Assembly: GCA_015179045.1 (NCBI GenBank)
Contig: WHUZ01000029.1
Coordinates: 372,001 to 436,000 of the forward strand
Direction of reading: 5' to 3'
Source of the DNA: Kalaharituber pfeilii
Lineage: Eukaryota > Ascomycota > Pezizomycetes > Pezizales > Pezizaceae
Length of the DNA: 64,000 nucleotides
Numbering within the stretch: the first letter of the stretch is position 1; the number at the start of each line of letters is the position of its first letter. The position numbers were made by a program, and so were the translations under genes. Positions 20,365-31,724 of the stretch are shown in pieces. The notes under the pieces are model-generated. The model did no database searches, was not told where the DNA came from, and saw nothing but the letters and a program-made list of their open reading frames with translations.

Positions 20365-22406
20365 TCAATCATCGTATTCTCCCATGTAAACCGCATCCTT
20401 TGACAACACGACAATTTTCTATAATGTAAAATTACCGCACACATTAGCCCATGTGCTTCATGCACTGCAACGTTCTCACAACAAAAAGCAATATCAAAAC
20501 TCACCTTGAAAAATCTCCTCCATTCCACTGGATCTCCCTTTGTCTTTGTAAATTCCACACTCGCCATATCATCCGACACCCTCTCCACTATAATATCCCC
20601 TAGTAACTGAGACCTCCTTGTGTCTACCGTTCTAATCTTAATCCACACCGGCTGCCACCAAGTCTCGTCATACACTTCCTTTTTGTGTGGTGGCACTGCT
20701 ATCCCCACTCTGTGCAGGCTCTCCGATAATATAGGCAACAGCTGGCGCAGTGGTAAATGTGAGTAAAACCTGGTCAGTGGCTTCGGCGGACAAATATCGT
20801 AGAAGCGCTGCGCGCATTGCGTTAGTGATACTGGGACCTGGGGCTGCGGCGCAAACTGGCTCATCATCGGGTCCTCTCTAAGTGTAGCTTTAATGTCCTG
20901 CCTGCGCGAGTTTGATGTCGGTGTGATTGAGGAGAAGTTACTGAATCTTGAAGCTACAGGCTGAGAGGCGGAGATGCCGTGTGCAGGTCGTTCCCATTCA
21001 AGCTGTAGATCGCCCACAGTAAGGGCAACGGGTTGAGTGGATGGTAGCCGTGCAAAGTCACTTTCGTCATTTTGCTGGAAATTGCTATTCAAAGTGGAAG
21101 GCAATTTAGAGAAGTCAATGTGCAACCCTTCAATCAACTTGGTCGCCAACATAATACGGTCATGACCATTCTCAGCCAGAAATGGGTTTTGCCGAGTGTA
21201 CCATGGATGACGGCGGATATCCTCAAGACTCATTCGTGTTTTGGTATCAATTTTCATCATTCCTCGGAGAAGAGCTAAGGCACGTAGAGTCAGATGGCAT
21301 ACCTTCTATAGTTGGAGAAGTAAAACTCACATAGGACTTCCGTAGGTAGCCTTTCCCACAGCTCATCCGTTGTACGGCCGTTGCTTTTCTTGTATTCGAT
21401 GAATTCCCACGATTCGTCTGTAGGTTGATCCCACGGTGTGTTCCCGGCTAACATAACGAACAATACCACTCCACAGGACCATATATCAACTAAGTCACCA
21501 TAGTACTTCCTCGTTTGAACCTATTATCATGCAGTCATTAGAATTGTGGATTAAGGAAAACGAGACAGTAGCCTTAGGCACTGCGTCAAATTGAAAGACT
21601 GGTGAATAAACACCTCAGGCGCCACATACGGAGGGGATCCGCAGTTGGTTGTAGATATTTTTCGCGCTCCGCGATGCTGGAACAAATTTGCAAGTCCAAA
21701 GTCGGCAATTTTCAAATTACCATCTCTGTCCAGCAACATGTTCTCAGGTTTAACATCTAGAGAAGTATTGCAAGTCAATGCATTACCATTGAAAGACTCG
21801 GAAAGAGCATTCTAACCTCGGTGAGCAATTCCAAGCCCGTGTAGATATGTTACTCCTTCTATTAACTGTGTAAAATAGAAATGTGCAATATCTTCCGATA
21901 CACCAACATCCGATTCTACATTAAAGTTTTTGGCACGTTGGCAGAGTCGCTAGCGTCTCACTTGCTGGTAAAGCTTACCTATCTTGTCAAACAAGTCACC
22001 ACCCTCCGCAAACTCCATTGCTATCCATGCCCAAACATCATCCTGTCCGGATATATAGTACTCTATAATGTTCGGATGTTTCCCAGCATGCTTGTGCAAG
22101 GAAAGCTCCATGTTAATCTGCCTTGCACTGACATTTCCGCTCAGAGCAAGCTTTTTGTGTATGAATTTGACCGCAATGACATGCCCGCTCTCTGGGACCC
22201 TGGCCTTTTTGATTCTACGCGAAGAGACGCCAAAATAGAGTTGTCAGCGTGCATGGGGCACATTGGGAGAAAGTGAAAGCATACGAAGCGTAGGCGCCAC
22301 AGCCGATTGTATTGCTGATGACCTCGAAGGGCAGATCACTCGGAAGCGGATCAGATTGGCTCTGGTTCATCTGTCGGAAACGCGGGACACTGTTCAGCTT
22401 ATGCAT
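20365..22406 (-). CDS. CHK1: Serine/threonine checkpoint kinase Chk1
   Basis: Chk1 is the effector kinase that delays mitosis after DNA damage or replication stress. Seven exons join in phase: 22406-22285, 22214-21979, 21915-21817, 21756-21614, 21520-21331, 21274-20505 and 20418-20365. The kinase domain is complete: glycine loop [17 protein letters not shown]-type lysine in IAVKFIHKK, catalytic loop [22 protein letters not shown], the activation segment [10 protein letters not shown] and [20 protein letters not shown]. After [20 protein letters not shown] comes a regulatory region and then a KA1-like C-terminal domain ending [21 protein letters not shown] chose the long last intron over retention because it restores that conserved FFKKxVVL end. 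No lesion was found. Confidence 0.94.
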
Positions 22407-23173
22407 CCGTAGAATGGGTGACTGCTATGGAAGCTTCACGTACCATCATGGAGCACAGAATGAGTACAGGAGAGCACAGTCCAGTATCACGCCGAGATGG
22501 GACAGAATAAAGCTAACACGAGAACGATCCGAAAGTGGCTCACAAGGAAGCCACAGAGAGATCACGATAGATAATGAAGAGGCAGATAACGGCAGAGATC
22601 GAGGGGGCCGTATAAAGCTTTGGAGCTGCCGGGGAGGCTACTCCACCTGTAAACGGGCTCTGCTGCCTTTCTGAGAGAACTGGCGCGGGCTTGGCGGGAT
22701 GGTATGCTAGGCCTGAACGGGAAATCTATTTACTGGCGGCGGGTCGGGCTACACCCAAATTCTACCGTGCACCCGTCACTGCGCGCCGACAGGCCGTGCG
22801 TAGTCTGTAGAGCACTCATCTGTCCCACAACAAAGATCAAGATGCCGTTCTGGTTCCGTAAGTAGGATGCGTAGATTACTCAGCCGTTCAAATACTTTTG
22901 AACCAGTGAGTGTTCTGCATTAGACTAAGTGTTCTGCAACGTACTAGTGACTTATAGAATTGTAGATGCTGTAGATATGTAGCTTTTCGCCTTTCTGCCT
23001 GTAGAATTGGGATCAGCATACTTGATGGCTCATACTCACTGCATTACGCATGACAGCACCATATGAGATATCGGTATTCACTGTGGGGGGGAGGCTGCCA
23101 AGGCGCCCAACGTGACTTGTGCAACCAGAGTTGCTACATGCATCATCACCTATAGGAATGGTTAACCTGTATA
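22407..23173. other. Spacer upstream of CHK1
   Basis: It contains the CHK1 promoter. An isolated possible first exon (MPFWF, then a GTAAGT donor) lies at 22843-22858 on the plus strand, but no matching second exon is seen. A terminal-repeat fragment like those of the elements near 8.6 kb (AAATACTTTTGAACCAGTGAG) lies at about 22890. Confidence 0.45.
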
Positions 23174-23911
23174 CAGTCAGACCTTGCTATAATGAATACA
23201 TAAAATTCGGCCCTTTGTTTTCACTATAGCAAGGTTTTCAGTATAGAAAATTGTGGCAAATTAGTCATATAGTCTTGGCAGCTGAGTTCGTGAGTCTTGC
23301 TGAGCTTCGCTACTAATTAAGACTTACTAGTAATGGAAATAGCCACATTAAGAAATCAATTCGAATGGGACGGTGGTGGTAGTGATGATTAGGAATGGAA
23401 ATAGATATGTAAGGAGCAGTGATAGTGGGAGAAATTATAAATCAAAAGTAAATCAATAGTATAGTGACCTGTAAAAGGGCCTGCATGATACACTTGCCCC
23501 AATATTGCCCAATCCCCAAGACTTTTCACGGGTCACTGTAGATTGACATTCGTGGTCAGAGCTCTAACAGTCGAGATATCTACTAGCCAGCGGCGGCAAT
23601 TGTACCAGCAATATACCCGGAAGCAACAGACACTCACAACTTGGTTTAAACCAACCTAGTGACATAGTTGCTATTTTCTGGGCTGCTCAAGAATCACTGG
23701 AGCGCAGGCGGCAAGGCAGTAGCAAGGGGGTTTCTATGGATTTCATGAGCATCTTTTCATTATAGCAAGAACAATTTGTATTTAGATAAAAATAACTTCC
23801 TCTAGATTTTTTTCATTACACTATTTGGTGTGATTTCATTATAGCAAGGTCAAATTGTGTGGGGATGGAAATCCGAGAGCGTGGTGTGTTCATTATAGCA
23901 AGGTCTGACTG
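23174..23911. mobile_element. Pogo-like non-autonomous DNA element
   Basis: The ends are perfect or nearly so: CAGTCAGACCTTGCTATAAT...ATTATAGCAAGGTCTGACTG, flanked by TA at 23172-23173 and 23912-23913. CAGT-type ends are typical of pogo/Fot1-class elements. Extra copies of the ATAGCAAG core lie inside both ends (near 23227, 23760 and 23840), resembling sub-terminal transposase sites. No transposase frame is present in the 738 bases. Confidence 0.8.
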
Positions 23912-23993
23912 TATATGGTGTTCAACTGGGCCTCCCATACCGATACTCAATGTATGTACTTGCATCAGGCTAATCAATTATAAGTACGGAGTA

Positions 23994-24322
23994 CAGTGCG
24001 TAGGCAAAAGTCTTCGGGATTATGCAGTATACGGGAAAGCAAGACGTGCATCTGAGCGGACCCCCCTTGCATCTCTGTTTTCAGTACTGTTCGAAAAATC
24101 ACTAAAAACTCAAAGTAGCTAAAGAATTGCAAAAAATATTAGAGCACATGAATGGGCATCACAGTCTCTAAATCCTTTCTCAGAATTCAGGAAGAAGTAC
24201 TTTTGGTTGAGTTGTTGTGCTTTCTCAAGGGGGGTCCTCTTGGATGCATGCCTTGACTCCGAGGCTTGGTAAAACGCTTTTCCTTGTACTGCATAGTCCC
24301 GAAGACTTTTACCTACGCACTG
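23994..24322. mobile_element. TA-flanked MITE, family E
   Basis: The inverted ends read CAGTGCGTAGGCAAAAGTCT and the complement, with TA on both sides. Symmetry extends inward to paired GGACCCCCCTTG / CAAGGGGGGTCC blocks. The element is 329 bases with no coding capacity. Confidence 0.75.
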
Positions 24323-24411
24323 TAATTAATGACAATACAAAATAAAAACTTCCATCAATCTCAAACACACTTGACAGATACCCCAATTATGATATATAAC
24401 CTTAGTCTTTT

Positions 24412-24879
24412 GTCCCTATCAAAGCCATTGCCGCAAGGAGATCGACAAACTGTTTGACATCTGGATTTTCCTGTTGTGCTGGAGAACTAACGAAAAAGTC
24501 AGCTATGCTACCGCGCTCTTTGATAAAGTACTACAGAAGATGCCACAACTTACAGCCCCGACATCATCTTATCGCGATGATTGTTATACTTCTGCAGATG
24601 TTTATCCATTTCCCCAACCATCTTATGTTGGTGTCCCAAGAACTTTTTTGCCCAATAGCTGAGTCAGAGGCTCTACCAACTGCAGCGAGATATCATCATG
24701 CTGGCACTTGAAGTCCGTGTTCTCCTCCCAGTCTCTCAAGCGCACTAGGTCTGTTCTATGCAATCCGGCTAACTTGGATATATTCCCGTTTTAAAAATAA
24801 TTCTGTGCATTGGTCATAATTTTCCGACTTACGGGGTTAAATCGTTAACGGCATCGTGGGAATTTTTAGTATGTGACAT
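24412..24879 (-). CDS. Small unknown protein, partly uncertain model
   Basis: The minus strand shows a spliced-looking small gene. An ATG at 24879 gives MSHTKNSHDAVNDLTP before a GTAAGT donor. A middle exon reads LAGLHRTDLVRLRDWEENTD. A short intron follows, then YWAKKFLGHQHKMVGEMDKH and QKYNNHRDKMMSG with a GTAAGT donor at 24553. The last exon (24486-24412) reads SPAQQENPDVKQFVDLLAAM and ends ALIGTKD. The phase between the first and second parts does not close cleanly, so either one exon is missed or a one-base lesion exists. I recognise no family; the middle looks helical and could form a coiled coil. Confidence 0.4.
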
Positions 24880-24885
24880 ATCAAC

Positions 24886-25408
24886 TGATTTGGGAGAAAC
24901 CAAGAAACATTATAAATCTGAGAAAGGAACCCCCCAATTTCGAAGATCTACAGCACACATATTTCCCTGCCCAGTAGGATTTCAAGCATTCCCACAAGGG
25001 ATTTGTTTTTTTTTTTCCAAATTGGAAAGAGCAATCAATGATGTACTGACCAGCCTCAAGTTCCCCCATGATAATGGCTATGTCAATCGAGACCTCCGGT
25101 GCACAAATGCAATCAGAGAAAACAATGGAACAGTAAGAATAGTTGATCTGGAACACTCAGGCAAGGAAGGAAAAGTGGAGTTTATCATGCAAGAGTGGCC
25201 AGGATTGGAAGACACCAGCTACACAAAAGAAGGACATTATGGTGCTTGTTAAGATGATGGCGGAGTGCCACGGGGTTATCAAAGATGAAGATGGGAGAGA
25301 TTGCGGACTGGAATTCCTGTCAAAAATGAGCAAAGGTACCTCGGTTGAGGACGCATTAGGCGATCATGGCTGCTCTAACAGAGAGAAGGAAAAGTGTAAG
25401 GAAAGCGG
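24886..25408 (+). pseudogene. Protein kinase-like fragment
   Basis: The plus strand reads DNGYVNRDLRCTNAIRENNG then TVRIVDLEHSGKEGKVEF and EWPGLEDTSYTKEG, and after a one-base frame change MVLVKMMAECHGVIKDEDG. This has the layout of a kinase catalytic loop (RDLxxxN, with Asn for the usual His) and a DFG-like DLE, as in the diverse fungus-specific kinase-like families. The N-lobe is absent, the frame is broken, and the fragment ends directly at a ~43-base A tract. Confidence 0.5.

Positions 25409-25409
<1 letters not shown>

Positions 25410-25452
<43 letters not shown>
25410..25452. repeat. Poly(A) tract, about 43 bases
   Basis: An almost pure A run directly follows the kinase-like fragment. 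It may be the tail of a retrotransposed copy or a simple homopolymer expansion. Confidence 0.8.
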
Positions 25453-25456
<4 letters not shown>

Positions 25457-26018
25457 GGGGGCATGATATTTTTCATTCTTATTTTCTGAGCGGGCACCTA
25501 GTCTCGTAACCAGGCGGGCACCTATTTAAATGATGCTGGTTAAACTTGAAGCGAACGCAAATGGTACCGTAGACCTTCATAAATATTGGATTCCAGTCAC
25601 CAAACTTCTCCATCAGCCCTATGCGTGTTTCCACAAACTCCCTGGAAGAGGGTTTTTCTGCTATGTACCTGGAAGGGATGGTTATGCAACATCCCAGATG
25701 CCACTTGCATCCCCAGCATCCTCATTTGATGTCTATGGCCTGATCTCTCAGGCGGAGTGCTGATAGGAGGCAGTACTTGCATGATGATATTTTTATTTCT
25801 GGATGTTTTGAGAGTCTGGGAACGAGAACAGAAATTTTGGTCAATTGGGGGGGGGGGGGGTGGCGGTGGACTACCTGTCTGGGCGTAGTAGGACTTCCGA
25901 AATGAGGCACTTTTGCTGCCAAGACATGACAAAAAAGGGAACCCAGTTGGCTTGTGTTTCAAGAAAGCAACCAGAAATGTTCTGATAGATAAGCCAGACT
26001 ACAAGTGTCTACATGGGA
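25453..26018. other. 3' spacer of the WD40 gene, with a G run
   Basis: No convincing gene is seen. It contains a run of about 12 G near 25849-25860. Short open frames on both strands have no family motif. Confidence 0.45.
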
Positions 26019-27723
26019 CTAAGCGTACTCCACATTATGTAGACTCCTTGGGGCTCCCCCTTCCAGAGCTACAGATCCGTCCAGGGGTTCGAATTCGGAA
26101 AGCTCATGCTTTTGCATGAACCCTACATGTCTCCATAGTTTCAAGCTATTATCCATTTCGAAACCTTCGCTCTTCTCATCACAGTAATCTTTTCGAGCGT
26201 GGTTCCTCTGCCCTGAGCAAGTAGCTGCAATGCTGGGCCATGCCGGGTTCACCGCTACTGACGTCACTGGGTCTGCTTCCTCAAAGTTACCATCATATGA
26301 TTCATATCAGCATCGGTCTGCCCTAGTCTAGGGCTTAGACATTGGCCGACTTACCGTTGTGTGCTTTCCATTGTAACACCGGGTTTGTGTCTACATTAAC
26401 ATCCCACACTTTGATCATGCCGTCCTTGCCTCCACCTGCGACCATTTCGGTACCTGTCACATAATCCGGAATCAGGTCAATTCCCAGCCTTTGTACTGTG
26501 TTTGCGTCTCTGCTTCTCAAGGTTGCTACTTTGTTGAATAGCCTTCTCACATCCCACACTGTGATGACATTATCCTTTCGTTCAGACACATAGATATATG
26601 TCCCACACTGACTCCACCGTACATCCGTTATGCCCTTCAATGATAAAGAATTTTTCTCATCCTTCTCTGCAACTGAGAATATTGCAATCACATCTCCAGA
26701 TCCCTCCTGGTCATAGAGGCCTATTGACCTCGTATATGTCCCCGCAGCAAGGATTCCCGAATCTGGGGATATACTCATAGCACTGAGGATTCCCTTCATA
26801 GTCTGCGTGGTTGCAATAGAGCTTCTTGAGGGTATTGTGCGAAGATTGTATAGCGGTTCACGATTGTTGAAATCAAAAACGCTAATCATGGATTCCGTTC
26901 CGCATATAAAGTGCCTATAATAGTGGGAAAAGACAATGGAATGAGGACTGAGGTATTTCTCTGTCGCGGAATGCTGGAGGATGTATGTGGACAGGATACT
27001 ACCGTCAAGACTGTATAAATGGATTGGATTATCGCGAGTACATGTTATGAACCAGTTCATGGTATCATCTATCTGCGTTAGCATCGCTCGGTCGAAATAG
27101 TAGTGATTTGAATAACCTTCTAAAACCCAAGGACAAGGTCCAATAGAGTATACACTCTCTGGTTCATATATCACAGAGATTGGCCTGAGTACTGAAACAG
27201 ACTTTGGGTCCTTGTCGCCATGTTCCTGCAACCACTCTGAAGGTCTTTCTAACCGTTAGTGGATGAGACTCATAATCAATGTCTATAGAAACGAAGTAAC
27301 AGTACAATCCAAACACTCTCACAGCACTATCCTCACTGTTCGTGATTAGATATCTCCCATCTGCTGTCCTAATTCCAGATCGCATATCAGAAGGGCTATC
27401 CATCATGCAAAAGCGAAATCAGCTTTTCGGGGTTTGGATTACCATTGTGCACTTCTGAAGCAATTGCTCTCTTCAGCATTCTGCCATGCCTGCCGTTTTC
27501 GTCTTCGCAGAGGTATATCCTTCGCGGTTACGTCCTCAGCTTGCACGGCCAATTTCTCTCGTGCATTGGTATCTGCAATGCTCCCGCTGTACACATCCCC
27601 AGTCGATGCAGCCAGGCGGTACGGATATTGCAATAATAGATCAGATTTTTCCTCACTCTTGGGATTGATCGGAGTATCGGTGCTCCCCTCTGAATGTTCA
27701 CCACAGGCGTCTGAAACAGGCAT
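26019..27723 (-). CDS. WD40 protein, WRAP53/TCAB1-Swt21 family
   Basis: Family members bind small nuclear or Cajal-body RNAs; animal WRAP53 brings telomerase RNA and scaRNAs to Cajal bodies, and yeast Swt21 is linked to splicing. Exon 1 (27723-27443) holds a variable leader and CFRSAQ. A second exon has RTADGRYLITNSEDSAVRVF. The long exon (ending 26355) carries the WD repeats: WFITCTRDNPIHLYSLDG, IVFSHYYRHFICGTESMISV, ISPDSGILAAGTYTRSIGLY, DVRWSQCGTYIYVSERKDNV and MVAGGGKDGMIKVWDVN. The last exon (26272-26019) adds DPVTSVAVNPAWPSIAATCS and LKLW. Splice sites between exons 2 and 3 are uncertain. It is divergent from the gene at 27988. Confidence 0.82.
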
Positions 27724-27987
27724 TACTTTAAGTACTAACGCAGTCACAGAATCTTAGAGGATGTAGCAGACGTGTATAACGTGTTGGTAAGAAGCTCCAG
27801 CGAAGCGAAGCACATTGCCTTACATAAGTACTTTCGCAGGGTAATCTTCTTATCATAGCAGACGAGCCAAGCCAGATTGCAAATGCACAAGCGAGTTGAC
27901 TGGGAAGAGAAATTTCTCCTCCCTACGTAACGCGCGGTGCAAGCCCTGTCACTTTAACAATTTCCCCGAAGCGCGGCATCAAACAAA

Positions 27988-29478
27988 ATGCGTCAGTCAC
28001 GTGAAGCTGTACTACGCACGAGTGTTCCCCAAACAATAATTCTTACCGGCGCTCCGTCCCCTTCCTCTCTGCGATCCTCTTCGGACTCATCATCGCAGGC
28101 TGGGTCTCGTCAGGAGTTCCTCCCGGCTTTTCGCCGTCTTTTTGGGCTCGACGAAAGAAAACATGCAAGACCTCAATCTCGAACAGCGTCCCAGCTTGGG
28201 CCTAAGGTTTTGTCAACGGATTTAGATCCTCTCGTGCACAAGGAAGAGGCAGAGCCGCAGGGGGATGCCTGGCGTGAGATACCGGTGCCGCGGAAAAGAA
28301 AATCTCCCCATTCTACGCTTTCTCCGCCGACTCTAGCCCCACAAACACGGCAAAAAGATGCTGAGAATAGCCGTGCGAGCGGCCACAACAATGAATTGTC
28401 TTCACAAAACGCTAATCGACTGACAACTGTAACAGATCATACTTGGGCAAGCTTCTCAGTCTCCTTCACCTCAACGTCGGCTTCCTCTGATGTTGGCCGA
28501 GGACATTCCGTGAACGCTTTAAATGATGATGAGGCAGCGGCAGCCCAGCTACTCCGGGATGAAACTACAGCTGGTTTTGCAGCCAGGTCCTTTTCGTATT
28601 ATGGGCAAGAGGAGGACGAGGACTTCCTTGAGCACTCCTTCACATGTTACAAAAGCGCCCCACTTTCTCCAGAACCTGGCCCTGCATCCACTGTCCCACC
28701 TCCATCTACATTTCTTCCTGACAATGCAGCCGCACGTTTACCCGCTCTCTTACCGGAAGACTCTTTAAATCTGTACGAGACCACCCGCACCTCGTTCACA
28801 ACCTTCAATACGTCCTTCACATCGTACATGTCTTCTGAGGGGGATACATCTCAGCCACCTCCGCTATCTTCCCTCCCACCACTTCCACCTCTATCATCTT
28901 TGACAGACCTTGAAGACCTGCCAGCTCCACAGCAACTCCTCAGGGTTCAATCCCTAAATGCAAATAACCCATTCTACAAACCAAAGCCAATCTCTACAAT
29001 TGTTGGAGTCATCGCCATTTCTCAGCCTACTCCATGCCGGTCCCACAAGTTCAAAGATACGGAACTGATAAAACTGATTGTTGGAGATGAAACAGCCTCG
29101 GGAGTTGGAGTAACAATTTGGTTGGACTCTGCCAGCCCCATATTACGAGAGAAGTTAATTGGTGAAGTGAGGCGAATGGATGTAATTCTGCTACGAAATG
29201 CTGTTCCCCATACGTACATGGGGAAAGTATACCTAAACAGTATGAGGAATGGTAAAACTGGGGTGGATATATTATACCGTTGTTCTGAAAGCAATGCTGG
29301 CTATCGTCCAGATCTTGGTCAGAGGGGCATGGTTGTTGACCAACAGACCGAGAAGGTGAGGAGGGTGGTGGAATGGGTAGTAGGGTTTGTAGGCGGAGGG
29401 GCTGTGGGTGCTTCGTGGGAGGATGGTGATCGAACTGTACTACCTGAAGATACTCAAGTTGAAAATAGCGAAGAATAG
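27988..29478 (+). CDS. Unknown protein with a C-terminal OB-fold-like region
   Basis: A single 496-residue frame without introns. The first ~330 residues are Ser/Pro/Thr-rich and disordered, with two similar short motifs (TWASFSVSFTSTSASS and TSFTTFNTSFTSYMSS). The last ~150 residues look folded: ISTIVGVIAISQPTPCRSHK, ELIKLIVGDETASGVGVTIW, GEVRRMDVILLRNAVPHTYM and GKVYLNS. The pattern (I-V-G-V-I, then L-x-V-x-D-E, then D-V-I-L-L) is what an OB-fold nucleic-acid-binding domain looks like. I cannot name the family. It shares a 264-base promoter region with the WD40 gene. Confidence 0.75.
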   Translation: MRQSREAVLRTSVPQTIILTGAPSPSSLRSSSDSSSQAGSRQEFLPAFRRLFGLDERKHARPQSRTASQLGPKVLSTDLDPLVHKEEAEPQGDAWREIPVPRKRKSPHSTLSPPTLAPQTRQKDAENSRASGHNNELSSQNANRLTTVTDHTWASFSVSFTSTSASSDVGRGHSVNALNDDEAAAAQLLRDETTAGFAARSFSYYGQEEDEDFLEHSFTCYKSAPLSPEPGPASTVPPPSTFLPDNAAARLPALLPEDSLNLYETTRTSFTTFNTSFTSYMSSEGDTSQPPPLSSLPPLPPLSSLTDLEDLPAPQQLLRVQSLNANNPFYKPKPISTIVGVIAISQPTPCRSHKFKDTELIKLIVGDETASGVGVTIWLDSASPILREKLIGEVRRMDVILLRNAVPHTYMGKVYLNSMRNGKTGVDILYRCSESNAGYRPDLGQRGMVVDQQTEKVRRVVEWVVGFVGGGAVGASWEDGDRTVLPEDTQVENSEE

Positions 29479-31067
29479 GTCATCAGTATTGAGCAAATAT
29501 TCATCTTATGTGTAAAATGAGCGTATTACCTGTGCTGCAGCCTGGATAGCCAATGCCCACGGCAATTAGTAGCACCATCAATGTCAGGTTCTCCGGATGG
29601 ACATGTTCTCTGCAGCATCATGATTGATGCCAACTTATCCTTTGCTAAGCTTAGACACAGACAATACGGACAAGATGATAAGCCGGCGCATGGTGAGCTC
29701 TCCATGCCCCATAGCTTACCAACTTTCCAATTCCAGGTCCAGTTCATTCACTGCCTATCCTTGCTTCCATTTACCTGATCCTCCAACCATTCTTCTGTGA
29801 TGAAAACTCAACCTACCATTCCCCATTGAACCTACCATCCGAAAATCTAGTCTGTAATACTTTTAGTCTGGTTTGGCCATACTCCATAAGCTCACCAGCA
29901 TACCCTGAATTATAGCGCTGCTAGCTCTCCTTGTATGAACCACCCTACCTTTTAGCACCTATCGCTTAGCCACTTACCCTATGGTCACTAGCATAACTTT
30001 TCCTTTGAATCTTTTATTTATTTATATTTTTTTTATACTCTAATCTACATCCATACTCTAATCTACATCCCAAGGGGAAACGGGCCTGGCATCTTACAAA
30101 TTCGTTTCCATCAATGCTTGACCCTTAGATCACACCGTTTTGCTACAACTTGTACACTTATAGTTCATAGTTATCTTATTGAGCAATTTTCGTCCCCTTT
30201 GGAAGTGGCCAGCTTACCCTGAACTGGCCCCATATATTGGCTATCAATTTTAAAATGCTAACGGAGTTGACAACTGAGTCGGAATGCCGAAGCTTAAGCT
30301 AGAGTATTCTATAGCATCGAGAATACAGAATTCAGAGTACAGATTACCTAACTTTGAGAGTGCGGATAGATCTCGAAGTCACGTGATCTATAGTGATGCC
30401 CCTGTATGTTCTGTTGCTCTAAGTACTGCCGGAGGACGTAAGCGAACTCCGGTGTGGGGAGGTACCGGACGGGCGAGCGGGTGTCAGGAGAGATGTGGTT
30501 TAGACTGGAGCCGGGATGCATAGGTGTGGCTTGGGGCAGTTGATGCGGGGCTTCTGCGGAGGGGACGGCCAGTTGGGGGAGTGCATATCATAGTGCGGTG
30601 GGGCTGGGGGTAGGGAAAATGACTCGCATGACGCTAATACCATGCATGCACCCGCCATCGATATGATAACATACAAAGTTAATTAAACAAGATTGTCAAG
30701 CACCCCACAGTTCCAGATAAGACTAGTTTTACTCCGTAATTCTGCATCCTAGCAATGTACCAGTGGAAGAAAACTGGGGTAGTGGATGACGTAGTTGCTC
30801 TTTGCGCTTCTCCATACTTGAGATATGGTTCAATTTCCCTGGATTCTAGCACATAACGATGGGAAGTTCCTATAGGTCGGATGCATTCATGCTGGCCACG
30901 TATGTGAGGTACCTGTTTTTTTGTTTTACCTTTATAGTTGTTGTTCGTTGTTTGTCCGTTACATCCTTAGTCTGGCGCCCAGAAGAGCATCGATCATGAT
31001 GTCAACCCCCCTCCACCACCAATCAAAGGTCCAATCAAATGACACCCCCCCTTCCCCCCCCCCCCCC

Positions 31068-31098
<31 letters not shown>

Positions 31099-31724
31099 AG
31101 AAAAGAAATCTTCGAACAGATTAGTCCAGTTGCAAACCTAATCCTTCTATAAAATAGTGTCTGTATTCCTAATCTGTATTTCTGGTCTAGATATTCTTCC
31201 TCCATCGGCAATGCAAAATGGCAACGAGAGTATAAAGGGTATGCGTCCCTGTTACCGTCCCAGCCACGCTGCCAACTAACCCAAAAGCCAATGCAAGCAA
31301 AATACTACACGCCCTCCCATGATAATCCAGAGGCCAACAAATATCCCAAAAAAATAAAACTTATATCATCACAGCACCTTCCCAATAAACACCATATACT
31401 GCAATACACCAGCACCGAAAAGCAATGATTCCCAGTAATTAGTCAAATGACCCCAGGATAGAATAAAATATACATACAAAATATCAATAAGCGCACGTTG
31501 TCTTGTGCACGTGTACTAAGGCCAAACTGAACCCACTTGACATTCCCACACAAGGCTTAAGAATCCAAGCCATACTCTTGACCATCGGATACCTCCTCTG
31601 CTTCTGCTCCGTATTATCATGCGCCTGTCGATCATCACGTCGTTTCCCAACTATCCTCTTCCCTCTATCCACTGCATCACACATCTCAGCCTCCTCCCAT
31701 TTCCATCCCCATCACCCTCACGCG
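29479..31724. other. Long spacer; no gene seen
   Basis: About 2.2 kb with no recognisable protein, tRNA or transposon end. It holds a C11-A30 compound homopolymer near 31048-31097. The last part is 3' of PEX20. Confidence 0.5.
31048..31097. repeat. Compound C-run / A-run homopolymer
   Basis: A run of about 11 C is followed directly by about 30 A. It is intergenic simple sequence. Confidence 0.8.

Noticed and set aside
25597..25962. Pro-rich minus-strand frame downstream of the WD40 gene
   Set aside because: The proline run is encoded by a G homopolymer, and the frame lies in the probable 3' UTR.
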